Part shown: one piece after another, positions 8,519-17,048 of the stretch
Position numbering within the stretch: the first letter of the stretch is position 1
Layout: every line of letters begins with the position of its first letter
Notes under the pieces: model-generated
Told to the model about the DNA's origin: nothing
Databases searched by the model: none
Seen by the model: the letters and a program-made list of their open reading frames with translations, nothing else
Position numbers and translations under genes: made by a program
DNA from: Bacillus sp. J37
GTDB taxonomy: Bacteria > Bacillota > Bacilli > Bacillales > Bacillaceae
Length of the DNA stretch: 64,000 nt
Direction of reading: 5' to 3'
NCBI RefSeq assembly: GCF_000518865.1
Contig: NZ_JAEK01000015.1
Coordinates: 29,485 to 93,484, forward strand

Positions 8519-8665
8519 AATTGAATGGGATGATCATGAAGAAGATCGGTTGCTTATGAAGCAGCCTTTTTTATTTATCGTACGTTATCTAGCGTCCAGT
8601 TTATTTTAACAATTATGATTCTAAAAAATATATATAGATTAATAATTGTGAACGGGGGGATTGTA

Positions 8666-9826
8666 ATGGGCTCGCAAGGGAGAGTCAGTTTAAGTGTTGG
8701 TTGGATCACTTTGTTTCTAATAGGCACAGATTTATTTGTCATATCTCCGTTACTACCGTTCATTTCGGAAGCGTATAATATAAATCCAGCGATAACAGGA
8801 TGGATGGTAACGGTTTTTGCTGTAACATATGCGATTGCAGCACCTTTCTTTGGTTGGGCTTCAGATAAAAATAGAAAAGGGATTTTTATTACGTTAGGGT
8901 TATTGTTATTTTCCTTCTCCAATATCTTAACTGCTTTTTCGCCTTCTTTTTCATGGTTAATCATTAGCCGTATTTTAGCTGGTTTGTCGGTAGCTGCGAT
9001 TACCCCTTTGATTTATGCGATAATCGGTGATATTGCTCCATCTAATCGGAGAGGAACTTGGCTTTCTATTGTTGTTTCAGGACATTTAACAGCTCTTTGG
9101 GCAGGAGCACCAATCGGTACGTTACTGGAGCATTTTCTTGGCTGGCGTTCCGTATTTATTGTAATGGCTATGATAGGGACTATAATGGCAGTAGTAAATT
9201 TCAAAACGTGGAAATATGTTGCAAAAAATGATCTTACTAGAAATCTCATAGAAGGAAATTTGCTAAGAATACTTGGTTCAGTAAGTGTTACCATGATTTG
9301 GGCGATTTCAATGTATGCTCTTTATGTTTACTTAGGTGCGGCTCTATATTCCGAAAATAGATTCACATCATCAAAAGTCGCATTAGCTGTTACTTTTTAC
9401 GGTATTGGTGCCGTTTTAGGAAGTCTTACAAGTGGACAATTCACAGATAGGTTTGGAGTAAGGAAGATTTCCAAAGCTACACTTATCTTATTGACTGTAA
9501 TATTCATTTGTTTAGGAATATTCTTTTCGTCTGGAGATTGGATTTATATCTTTCTGTTTATATGGGCTTTGGTTGGCTATGCAGGATTTACATCATACCA
9601 AGCGCGATTAGCAGTCGAATATCCAGAGGAACGAGGAATTGTCATGGCGTGGAATAATACGGCTCTTTATATCGGTATTACGATTGGTTCAATGATAGGT
9701 GGCTATGTCATAACTAACTGGGGATACCCTTTCCTTCCGTATGTTTGCAGCATCGCAGCTTTAATTAGTTTTGTGCTTAGTACCCAAAAGCCAAAGAAAA
9801 AAATCAGCTTTCCAGCAGATAGATAA
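8666..9826 (+). CDS. Major facilitator superfamily drug/sugar efflux transporter
   Basis: 386 residues from the ATG at 8666, preceded by GGGGGG at 6 bases. Twelve membrane segments are expected from the hydrophobicity pattern. Motif A in the first loop reads GWASDKNRKG, and SRILAGLSVAAITPLIYAII and GAPIGTLLEHFLGWR follow as in the DHA1 (AraJ-like) group. The second-half equivalent of motif A is GQFTDRFGVRK. These proteins export small molecules by proton antiport. It has no neighbour that would indicate a substrate and no linked regulator. Confidence 0.87.
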   Translation: MGSQGRVSLSVGWITLFLIGTDLFVISPLLPFISEAYNINPAITGWMVTVFAVTYAIAAPFFGWASDKNRKGIFITLGLLLFSFSNILTAFSPSFSWLIISRILAGLSVAAITPLIYAIIGDIAPSNRRGTWLSIVVSGHLTALWAGAPIGTLLEHFLGWRSVFIVMAMIGTIMAVVNFKTWKYVAKNDLTRNLIEGNLLRILGSVSVTMIWAISMYALYVYLGAALYSENRFTSSKVALAVTFYGIGAVLGSLTSGQFTDRFGVRKISKATLILLTVIFICLGIFFSSGDWIYIFLFIWALVGYAGFTSYQARLAVEYPEERGIVMAWNNTALYIGITIGSMIGGYVITNWGYPFLPYVCSIAALISFVLSTQKPKKKISFPADR

Positions 9827-9970
9827 TGTAGCCGAACCTATCGAATGGAGATGCTTTTTATGCAAAGTTCTAGAAGTAAAGTAGTTCTTATTAAACTATT
9901 TAACTAAATAGAGCAATTTTACATCACGCTACGCTAGTAATTTCTACCTTAAGAAATTGGAGATGTATGA

Positions 9971-10708
9971 ATGATGAAACAAAACAAATATGATGATGAA
10001 CATTTCTTTTCTGCTTATGAAAAAATGCCACGTTCGGTCAAAGGATTAGAAGGAGCGGGAGAATGGCATGTTTTAAAAGCACTGATGCCAGAGTTGAGGA
10101 ATAAGAATGTGCTTGATTTGGGCTGCGGTTTTGGTTGGCATTGCCGATATGTTCGTGAGCAAAAAGCAAGTTTAGTGATAGGTGTAGACATTTCGGAAAA
10201 AATGCTTCAAAAAGCTCGTGAAAACACAGATGATCCATTAATTTCGTATATAAAAATGCCAATTGAAGAAATCGATTTTACAGATTCTCAATTTGATGTG
10301 GTCATTAGTTCGTTGGCTTTTCACTATATTAAGTCGTTTGAAGAAATCTGCAAAAAAGTTTACCATTGTTTAAAACCTGGAGGGACTTTTCTTTTCTCAG
10401 TTGAACATCCAATCTTTACTTCTCGAAACGAACAAGATTGGTATTACGATGAAAAAGGGAATCGTCTACATTGGCCAGTAGATCATTATCAAGCAGAAGG
10501 AGTACGTGACACGATATTTTTAACAGAAAATGTAATGAAATATCACCGTACAATCTCCACATATTTAAATGACTTAATTGGTGCCGGCTTTAGTATTAAA
10601 GCAGTCAAAGAACCAATTCCATCTGAAGAAATGTTAAAGAGTGTACCTGAAATGAAAGATGAAGTCCGAAGACCTATGTTTTTAATAATTTTAGCAGTAA
10701 AAGGATAA
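9971..10708 (+). CDS. Class I SAM-dependent methyltransferase
   Basis: 245 residues. SAM-binding motif I is VLDLGCGFGWHCRYV at about residues 45-60, followed by IGVDISEKMLQKA (motif post-I), FDVVISSLAFHYI (motif II) and LKPGGTFLFSVEHP (motif III). The order and spacing are those of small-molecule methyltransferases of the UbiE/BioC fold. The substrate is unknown. GGAG lies about 8 bases before the first of two adjacent ATG codons. A truncated family B-like repeat (TTCTTATTAAACTA at 9887-9900) precedes the gene. Confidence 0.9.
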   Translation: MMKQNKYDDEHFFSAYEKMPRSVKGLEGAGEWHVLKALMPELRNKNVLDLGCGFGWHCRYVREQKASLVIGVDISEKMLQKARENTDDPLISYIKMPIEEIDFTDSQFDVVISSLAFHYIKSFEEICKKVYHCLKPGGTFLFSVEHPIFTSRNEQDWYYDEKGNRLHWPVDHYQAEGVRDTIFLTENVMKYHRTISTYLNDLIGAGFSIKAVKEPIPSEEMLKSVPEMKDEVRRPMFLIILAVKG

Positions 10709-10860
10709 TACAACTTCAAATAAATTTTAGTCGTTACGAAATTAAGCGTTCCCAAAAGCGGCGTTTTTTCTTGTTTAGCATCCTTTTTTGTTTTAAAGCC
10801 ACTCCTTTTCTGTTTTTGGCTCTAGAAAAGCTGCAATTTCTCAAAAAACTCCCTACCTTG

Positions 10861-10915
10861 CTACATAAAGTTTACATAAATTTAACAATCCCCCTATATT
10901 CAAATAACATATAAT
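10861..10915 (+). promoter_or_regulatory. Pho-box-like promoter of the PAP2 phosphatase gene
   Basis: TTTACA (10871-10876) and TTAACA (10882-10887) are spaced 11 bases apart. A weaker CTACAT lies a further 10 bases upstream. This matches the Bacillus PhoP box layout of TT(A/T/C)ACA repeats at helical spacing. A TATAAT -10 box follows at 10910-10915. The downstream gene encodes a phosphatase, which fits PhoPR control under phosphate starvation. Confidence 0.5.
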
Positions 10916-11017
10916 CCTTAAAGTGAAATTTGTGTCTTAGATTTCGTCGAAGAGATTGAATAAATATTTAGTGAATCATTTAAAAATTTGCAGCAGAAAA
11001 GGAGAAACCCAAAAGGT

Positions 11018-13318
11018 ATGAAATTTATGAAAAGAAAAACAATAATAATCCTTACAACACTAACGATGGCATCTTCTACGCTGCCAGTTCAAGCAGCCAA
11101 TCAATATTCTGATATCGAGCAGAGCTTTGTCAAAAATGAAATTCAATCTGTGATTGATAATAGCTCAATAAAAGGATATCCTCACGGTTCTCCTAAAGAA
11201 GCAGTAGTTACATCAAATAAATCTTTTAAAAAAGGTAAGCTTTCAAAACCTGTAAAGCCACAAGGGACTACTGAAGAAGTAGATGTAGATGCTCCTGAAG
11301 TTGATCAACCTTTACCAGCAGTGGATAATGGTGAAAATGCTAATGATGCTATCTTGAAGAACATAGCTGCGACTAATCCTTTTATTAATATTTTAGATGG
11401 TTTTGATCAAATATGGTCTATGAATCAACCAGATTGGAGAGACGGAACAGCTTTAACTAAAACAGGTGCAAATGGTAATGTTGCAAACTATGGGGACGGA
11501 CCTACCGTTTATTTTGATGGATATAAAAATGATAAGACTAAAATAGTAGCAGATAAAAAGACATATGCTAACCAAGAAATCAGAGATGCAGAGACTTGGG
11601 AAGCTAATATAAAATATGTAGAAGATGTTACCCAAAACAGAACGGATGAAGAGGCGTTAGCAGCCTATTATGATGATCAAAGAGATAAGATATATAGTAT
11701 GATGGAAGCTTATGGGCCTTTAGCTAATACCTACGTAGATATCGTTAACCCGATCACAAGTATTGTAAGATCAACAGAGGACATGAATAAAGTATTGGAA
11801 GAAACGACTGTTGAAGACCAAAGTCAGGGAATGGGACAATGGAAGGGATCTGAACTATCAGATGCAATGGATTTAGTTCATTTAATTCGATTTAGGAATC
11901 CTTCTTCTTCAAATCCTTCTAAGTACTTTTTCTCTTCTCCAAGACCGTACAGAATGAATTCAAATGGAGAAGTAAAAGAAGTTGTTGATAAGAACGGTAT
12001 TCCTGTTTGGGAAACAATCGGCAGTGGCGAAGGTACAGTAGAAGAATTACCTTCAGGTGGTAAAAGAGAAGTAGGAGAAAGACATTACCAACAATATGAA
12101 ACGAATGTGGAAGTAATTCCTGCATTAGAATATGTAAAAAGAGAAGCGGAAGACGGAAGGGGCAAAGACGGGGCTTTTCCAAGTGGGCATACAAGTGCAT
12201 CTTATTTGTCAACATTCGGATTTGCATACGCAACACCGGAAAGATATGCTGAATTTTTAACAAGAGCAGCTCAAATGGGAGAAAACAGAATTGTAAGTGG
12301 AATGCACTCTCCACTTGATGTGATAGGAGCAAGAATACAATCTACAGCAATGACTGCCTATGCATTCAATCTACCAGAAAACAAGGTGGTATTGGATAAG
12401 GCGTATAAAAATGCTGGAGAAGTATTCGGTGAAATAGCTGAATCAAAAGATATGAGCTTGTACGAATATGCACATACGGTAACTGAGGAGTATACGTTTG
12501 AAAGTGCGTACGATGAAGAAAAGTGGGAAGATCATGAAGCAAATAAAGCTTTCTATCGAGAAAAACTTACATACGGATTACCTCAAACAGGAACAACAGG
12601 ATTAGACCCTGTAGTACCCAAAGGGGCAGAAGTTTTATTGGAAACTCGTCAGCCTTATTTGACAGATAAACAACGTAGAGAAGTATTGTATACCACTGAA
12701 ATTGAATCAGGCTACCCTGTCATAGACGAGTCAAATGGTTGGGGAAGACTTGATTTGGTAACAGCATCTGATGGATATGGTGCGTTTTTAAGCAATGTAA
12801 CAGTGGATATGGATGCTTCAAAAGGAAGATTTAATGCCCATGATTGGTGGAGAAATGATATTACTGGTGATGGTATGCTTACCAAGCAAGGAACAGGAAC
12901 GCTTACATTGACAGGAAATAATAGTTATTCAGGAGGCACATTGCTAAAAGGAGGCACGTTAGAAGCTACTTCTACGACTGCTTTTGGTGAAGGCGATCTT
13001 TATGTAGAAAATGGTACAGTTTTAGTTAATGTTGATGAACCTTTAAATGTAAATGGCAATTTAACAATTGAAGCTGGAAACCTAGATATTGCAATGGATG
13101 ATGACAATAGTCAACTAAATGTAGATGGATTGTTATACCTTAATGGCGGGGACCTGAATTTGGACCTTTCTCATTATGAATTAGAAAAGGGTACAAACAT
13201 TACTTTAATGACTGCCGACAAGGTGAAAGGGAAATTCGATCATGTAACTGCTGATGGATACAAGGTAACTGTTACTTACAGAAATAATAGTGTCCTGGCA
13301 CATATCAAAGCAAAATAA
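11018..13318 (+). CDS. Secreted PAP2 family acid phosphatase with C-terminal autotransporter-type beta-strand repeat
   Basis: 766 residues from the ATG at 11018 (AAAGGAGA upstream). A signal peptide is clear (MKRKTIIILTTLTMASSTLP, with cleavage near VQAA). The three PAP2 motifs are present: KYFFSSPRP (K-x6-RP), PSGHTSA at about residue 388, and NRIVSGMHSPLD (R-x5-H-x3-D). The catalytic machinery is therefore complete, and release of phosphate from secreted substrates is expected. From about residue 620, GTGTLTLTGNNSYSGGT matches the autotransporter-associated beta-strand repeat, followed by a beta-rich tail. That repeat is common in Gram-negative autotransporters. Here no beta-barrel follows, so it is more likely a surface or substrate-binding beta-helix. 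The upstream Pho-box-like repeats fit the role. Confidence 0.88.
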   Translation: MKFMKRKTIIILTTLTMASSTLPVQAANQYSDIEQSFVKNEIQSVIDNSSIKGYPHGSPKEAVVTSNKSFKKGKLSKPVKPQGTTEEVDVDAPEVDQPLPAVDNGENANDAILKNIAATNPFINILDGFDQIWSMNQPDWRDGTALTKTGANGNVANYGDGPTVYFDGYKNDKTKIVADKKTYANQEIRDAETWEANIKYVEDVTQNRTDEEALAAYYDDQRDKIYSMMEAYGPLANTYVDIVNPITSIVRSTEDMNKVLEETTVEDQSQGMGQWKGSELSDAMDLVHLIRFRNPSSSNPSKYFFSSPRPYRMNSNGEVKEVVDKNGIPVWETIGSGEGTVEELPSGGKREVGERHYQQYETNVEVIPALEYVKREAEDGRGKDGAFPSGHTSASYLSTFGFAYATPERYAEFLTRAAQMGENRIVSGMHSPLDVIGARIQSTAMTAYAFNLPENKVVLDKAYKNAGEVFGEIAESKDMSLYEYAHTVTEEYTFESAYDEEKWEDHEANKAFYREKLTYGLPQTGTTGLDPVVPKGAEVLLETRQPYLTDKQRREVLYTTEIESGYPVIDESNGWGRLDLVTASDGYGAFLSNVTVDMDASKGRFNAHDWWRNDITGDGMLTKQGTGTLTLTGNNSYSGGTLLKGGTLEATSTTAFGEGDLYVENGTVLVNVDEPLNVNGNLTIEAGNLDIAMDDDNSQLNVDGLLYLNGGDLNLDLSHYELEKGTNITLMTADKVKGKFDHVTADGYKVTVTYRNNSVLAHIKAK

Positions 13319-13386
13319 TAGCATTTGGTAATTGAAATCAAGCCGGAGGGATGATGAAACCCCCGACTCAGGGCAGAGAGGCTGTG

Positions 13387-13414
13387 AGACCTCTAGTAAG
13401 AAATAGGTCTTTTC
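13387..13414 (+). terminator. Terminator after the PAP2 gene
   Basis: AGACCT pairs with AGGTCT across a 12-base loop and is followed by TTTTC. A GC-rich, partly self-complementary stretch (13342-13391, for example AGAGG with CCTCT) lies just before it and may add structure to the 3' end. Confidence 0.5.
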
Positions 13415-13490
13415 TCTTTAGTGGAAAAATCAAGTATTCTATGATGGATTAACCCCTTAACAAACGGTCTCATCGTCAAGAACAATATTC

Positions 13491-13528
13491 ATAAGCGCCT
13501 TTCTGAAACAAGAAAGGCGCTTATTTTT
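13491..13528. repeat. Family A palindrome (copy 1), terminator-like
   Basis: ATAAGCGCCTTTCT and AGAAAGGCGCTTAT form a perfect 14-base inverted repeat with a 6-base loop, then a T run. The AAGCGC...GCGCTT frame recurs after many genes later in the window (family A). Confidence 0.75.
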
Positions 13529-13620
13529 ATTTGGACCAGAAATTTATAAGGAGTTACAATATCTGTTAAAATTAGGAAAGGTTAAAACAATTTAAGTACA
13601 TTAGTAAAGAGAGGTAGAAA

Positions 13621-14346
13621 ATGAGGAAAGAAATGTTTATACAACTAAATGATGTTAAATTATTCGCTAAATTGGTTGGTGAAAATATTGGAAAGCCCGC
13701 AATCGTAATGGATGCTGGGTATGGTGACTATTCGAAGGCGTGGGATTCAGTTATATCAGAACTCTCTTTGCTAACAGATGTATTAATTTACGATAGAGCA
13801 GGATTGGGGAAAAGTGAATCAAGTTCTAGACCGAGAACGAGCAAGGAAATGATTATAGAATTAAAAGAACTAGTTAAAGGAACTAAGATCAAACTCCCTT
13901 TTATCTTAGTTGGTCATTCATTTGGTGGAGTTAACGCTAGACTGTATGCTACTGAATATCCAAATGAAGTTTGTGGTCTTATATTAATTGATTCAACTCC
14001 TGAAGATTATAGAGAGAAATTTCTTCCTACGATGGAAGAAGAGTTCCAGAGGGCATATAAAAAACAATTTGTTCATGAAGGTAATTATGATGAATTTATG
14101 GAAAGTTTAAAACAATTAAAAGAATCTAGAAGTAAATTAAATGTGCCCTTAATCGTTCTATCAGCTGGTAAAAAAGCTTATTATTCAAAGGAATCACAAC
14201 AATTATGGAATGAAATGCAGAGAGAACTCCTAGAAATTTCTACAAAAGGGGAATTTGTTATTGCTGAGAATTCTGCACATTATATACAAAATGACGAACC
14301 AGAGGTTGTAGTGAACGCAGTAAAAAGATTACTTAGCAACTTTTAA
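13621..14346 (+). CDS. Alpha/beta hydrolase
   Basis: 241 residues. The nucleophile elbow is GHSFGG (Ser at about residue 100), the oxyanion region is MDAGYGDYSKAWD near residue 30, the acid is probably the Asp in LIVLSAG or LIDSTPED, and the base is His in ENSAHYIQND near the C-terminus. The order is that of the alpha/beta hydrolase fold without a large lid. Substrate specificity cannot be inferred. AGAGAGG precedes the ATG by 6 bases. No operon partners are seen. Confidence 0.88.
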   Translation: MRKEMFIQLNDVKLFAKLVGENIGKPAIVMDAGYGDYSKAWDSVISELSLLTDVLIYDRAGLGKSESSSRPRTSKEMIIELKELVKGTKIKLPFILVGHSFGGVNARLYATEYPNEVCGLILIDSTPEDYREKFLPTMEEEFQRAYKKQFVHEGNYDEFMESLKQLKESRSKLNVPLIVLSAGKKAYYSKESQQLWNEMQRELLEISTKGEFVIAENSAHYIQNDEPEVVVNAVKRLLSNF

Positions 14347-14587
14347 GATGGCATATATTGTAGTTATGGCACCCAAAGGATGTAGTAAAACTACGTTGTT
14401 TCCGTGAAAAACTGAGTGTTTATAATACTTTGAAGGAAAAAAGTTTTTTAGAAATAAGAAGAGTTTTGGAAAAATACTAAAAGAAGGCTTTCCTATCACA
14501 TACATATAGAGCAGGTTAGCACAGAACACTTTAATAATACTTAACGCATTATAAAATAATCTTATAATGAGAGGAAGGGTAACCTTT

Positions 14588-15103
14588 TTGATTAATAAAT
14601 TTGAATTTTGCATTCTATTTTTATTGTTTGGAATAGTATTTTTATCTGGTTGTAATAGGAATGAAGTAAACCTAAAGGATGGAGATAACCATATAAATGA
14701 TGAGATGGATGAAGTCATTTCTAATTACATTATTCAAAGATACTTTACCTCATATCATGATACAGAAAAGCAATTTGAAGTTCATAAAGTATATGGAACG
14801 AGTGAAACAGATGGGATCCTAAGTGTCTATATGTGGTCTTATTATGGCGGTTTTAATAAATCTACTGGAATAGAAAATCAAGCAGGACATTCATTACCTG
14901 CAGTAATTGGCTTAAGTAAAAAAGAAGAAAAATATTCTGTTATCGATTACATTGAACCTCAAGATGGTAATTTGTATCAGTCCTCATTAAAAAAAATGTT
15001 TCCCAATAAATACTTGAAATTTGCTCAACAAGATAGTGGAAATATAGGAGACTTAGAAAAGGAAATGGATAAAAAAGTAAACGAATGGTTAGAGAATCAG
15101 TAA
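14588..15103 (+). CDS. Putative lipoprotein of unknown function
   Basis: About 171 residues from a TTG at 14588, chosen because AGAGGAAGG lies at proper spacing; the in-frame ATG at 14567 would place that site inside the gene. The N-terminus is a lipoprotein signal (FLLFGIVFLSGC) with the cysteine at the lipobox. The mature part (YFTSYHDTEKQFEVHKVYGT, VYMWSYYGGFNKSTGIEN) is a soluble domain of about 145 residues. It resembles hypothetical Bacillus lipoproteins, but I cannot name a family. It would be anchored on the outer face of the membrane. Confidence 0.65.
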   Translation: MINKFEFCILFLLFGIVFLSGCNRNEVNLKDGDNHINDEMDEVISNYIIQRYFTSYHDTEKQFEVHKVYGTSETDGILSVYMWSYYGGFNKSTGIENQAGHSLPAVIGLSKKEEKYSVIDYIEPQDGNLYQSSLKKMFPNKYLKFAQQDSGNIGDLEKEMDKKVNEWLENQ

Positions 15104-15174
15104 TAGATGTGAATAAATTAGATATTTAGAAAATTAAGAGTTTAGTAGATATACCATAGAAACGAGGTTATATA

Positions 15175-15345
15175 ATGAGTAATTGGTGGTATGGTTTTTA
15201 CTTTTTGATACTAGGAGTTTTATCATTCTTTACAGGAGAGGTAGTAACATTTGTTATGCTTGGATTTATTTTATTGAGCCTAAATAACATAAATAATACG
15301 TTGAAAAAGATATATAAAAGTAATAAAAAAGATGATGATAAGTAA
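15175..15345 (+). CDS. Small two-helix membrane protein, paralogue of the gene at 56410
   Basis: 56 residues starting MSNWWYGFYFLILGVLSFF, with GAGG 8 bases before the ATG. Two membrane segments (FYFLILGVLSFFTGEVV and FVMLGFILLSLNN) precede a basic tail (KKIYKSNKKDDDK). A closely related 48-residue protein (MNNRWYSFYFLILGIIAFF, then ILGFILLSLNNK) is encoded at 56410-56556. Both are too short to be annotated by many pipelines, but the conservation between two copies 41 kb apart supports a real gene. Both copies lie directly upstream of an acetyltransferase gene. Confidence 0.7.
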   Translation: MSNWWYGFYFLILGVLSFFTGEVVTFVMLGFILLSLNNINNTLKKIYKSNKKDDDK

Positions 15346-15384
15346 AGAAATTCTCTTCAGTATTATTTATTTTTATTTGTCTTT

Positions 15385-15790
15385 TTGATAAAAGAAATCG
15401 AAGAAAGCTCGCAATATATGCTTTGGGAAGCTGGGGAAAGGAAAGTTGATTTTGAGAATCAAGCTAAAAGGATAGAAGCAATTAAAAAGCGTGATAATTC
15501 TACTATATTGGTTGCTGAACAATCCAAAGAACTTGTTGGGTTCTTGTTTGCTATGGGTGGTGATGCAATTAGAATCAAGCATTCAGTTTATATTGTTTGG
15601 GAATTTCAACAAATTACAGAGGACAGGTATAGGAACAAAGGTGTTTGAACATTTAGAGAGATGGGCTAAGGAGCGTCGAGTATATCTGTTAGAATTAACA
15701 GTTGTCACTTTAAATGCAGCAGGCCTTTCTTTGTATAAAATACAGGAATTTGAAATAGAAGGGGACGAAAAGGAATTCATTATTTATTGA
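15385..15790 (+). pseudogene. GNAT acetyltransferase, truncated and frameshifted
   Basis: The first frame begins within the fold (IKEIEESSQYMLWEAGERK, then VAEQSKELVGFLFAMGG and HSVYIV). It lacks the usual first 15 residues or so and fails after VYIV near 15600. A second frame resumes with GIGTKVFEHLERWAKERRV and LNAAGLSLYKIQEFEIEG, the acetyl-CoA-binding and C-terminal parts of a GNAT, ending at 15790. At least one frameshift plus loss of the start makes this a pseudogene. Immediately after it, a strong ribosome site and ATG at 15805 open a 23-codon frame that runs into the terminator and is probably meaningless. Confidence 0.82.
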
Positions 15791-15855
15791 GGGAGGATAT
15801 GTTGATGAATAGTACATGTCTAAATTTATATGATAGGTCTAACAAAAGGGGGTTA

Positions 15856-15891
15856 AAAAGAGCTATTCTGCTATGACAGAATAGCTCTTTT
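15856..15891. terminator. Bidirectional terminator
   Basis: AAAAGAGCTATTCTG and CAGAATAGCTCTTTT form a perfect 15-base stem with a 6-base loop, flanked by A and T runs. It serves the plus-strand pseudogene and could also serve the convergent minus-strand gene. Confidence 0.88.
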
Positions 15892-15936
15892 ACTTTTATT
15901 AGTTAAGGAAAGCCGAATATCCTTTACCAACTATCA

Positions 15937-16155
15937 TCATGGTAGTAAATAAATATCATGATAAGGGGGTTTTTCCAACTTTGATTTCTTTATGTATCCC
16001 TCTGCAACAAGTTCCTCTATGCCTGATTCGATTTCCTCTGGTTTAACGCCAAATATGTCTGCAACCTTCACGGTTGATATAGTCATATATTTTGGCCTTT
16101 TCGAAGATGATTGAATCATGGATGTAATGCGATTTAATAGCTGGTTTTTATCCAT
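15937..16155 (-). CDS. Small winged-helix-like protein
   Basis: 72 residues with GGAGAG before the ATG. The sequence reads as a short winged helix: MTISTVKVADIFGVKPEEIESGI (recognition helices), ELVAEGYIKKSKLEKPPYHDIYLL (wing). It is conserved in form in other Bacillus genomes, to my recollection, but has no assigned role. It is divergent from the formate operon, with 80 bases between them, so it may regulate that operon. This link is inference from position only. Confidence 0.6.
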   Translation of the reverse strand: MDKNQLLNRITSMIQSSSKRPKYMTISTVKVADIFGVKPEEIESGIEELVAEGYIKKSKLEKPPYHDIYLLP

Positions 16156-16235
16156 ATTTCTCTCCTTATAAATTATTATTTATAATTTTTCCCAAAAATG
16201 TAAATAATATAAGTGACCTGTAAGGAGTGATGACT

Positions 16236-17048
16236 GTGGGGTTTCATGCACCAAATGAGATTGCAAATTTAACAGCCGAACATGGTGAAAAAAAGGCAAA
16301 GTTGCCTATCTCAAGTATCATGCTGCTGGGTTTTCTTGGAGGAGCATTTATTTCAATTGGTTATTTGCTTGATATTCGAGTGACGGCAAATCTTCCAGAA
16401 GAATGGGGAACTTTTAATACGCTAATCGGTGCATCCGTGTTCCCGGTGGGTCTTGTTCTTATCATTATTGCTGGAGGAGAATTACTAACTGGAAATATGA
16501 TGGCGGTTTCAATGGCGTTTCTGACAAAACGAGTGTCAGTTTGGAAGCTTTTAAATAATTGGCTTTGGATTACGATCTTTAATTTTATAGGTGCTTTATT
16601 TGTTGCGTATTTTTTTGGTCAGCTTGCTGAATTAACTTCACAGGGTGTTTATTTAGAAAAAGTCGTCGAAATTGCAAATGGAAAATTAGAGGACAGCTTC
16701 CTTGCAAGTACAGTTTCTGCGATTGGGTGCAATTGGTTAGTGGGTCTTGCCGTGTGGTTAGCTTACGGGGCAGAAGATATTGGAGGGAAGATTCTTGCCA
16801 TTTGGTTCCCGATTATGGCATTCGTCGCAATTGGATTTCAGCATGTTGTGGCCAATATGTTTGTGATCCCTGCTGCCATTTTTTCCGGCTATTTTAGTTG
16901 GAATGCATTTATTGGGAATTTTATTCCGGTATTTCTTGGCAATGCGATAGGAGGATTTGTCTTTGTCTCACTCTTTTATCGACTTGCTTATAAACGAACG
17001 ATGGATTCGGACAGAATGAAAGAAGGTTTAAGGAGGCGAAGGAAATGA
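16236..17048 (+). CDS. Formate/nitrite transporter family channel (FdhC/YrhG type)
   Basis: 270 residues from the GTG at 16236 (AAGGAG at 8 bases); an ATG at 16230 is too close to that site. Six membrane segments of the FNT fold are visible, with LLGFLGGAFISIGY, AGGELLTGNMMAV, NFIGALFVAYFFG, and a second-half AIGFQHVVANMFVIPAAIF. The latter contains the central-pore His of the family. It passes formate through the membrane. It overlaps the formate dehydrogenase start by four bases, so channel and enzyme are co-translated, as in the B. subtilis yrh region. Confidence 0.92.
   Translation: MGFHAPNEIANLTAEHGEKKAKLPISSIMLLGFLGGAFISIGYLLDIRVTANLPEEWGTFNTLIGASVFPVGLVLIIIAGGELLTGNMMAVSMAFLTKRVSVWKLLNNWLWITIFNFIGALFVAYFFGQLAELTSQGVYLEKVVEIANGKLEDSFLASTVSAIGCNWLVGLAVWLAYGAEDIGGKILAIWFPIMAFVAIGFQHVVANMFVIPAAIFSGYFSWNAFIGNFIPVFLGNAIGGFVFVSLFYRLAYKRTMDSDRMKEGLRRRRK

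Noticed and set aside
8575..8964. 129-codon minus-strand frame over the start of the MFS gene
   Set aside because: Shadow frame; the plus-strand transporter explains the sequence.
11919..12332. 137-codon minus-strand frame inside the PAP2 gene, rich in Leu and His
   Set aside because: It is the antisense shadow of the phosphatase coding sequence, with no ribosome site or domain.
13340..13415. Riboswitch, considered for the GC-rich stretch after the PAP2 gene
   Set aside because: It lies downstream of a gene and more than 200 bases before the next start, and no known aptamer core could be matched; a terminator explains part of it.
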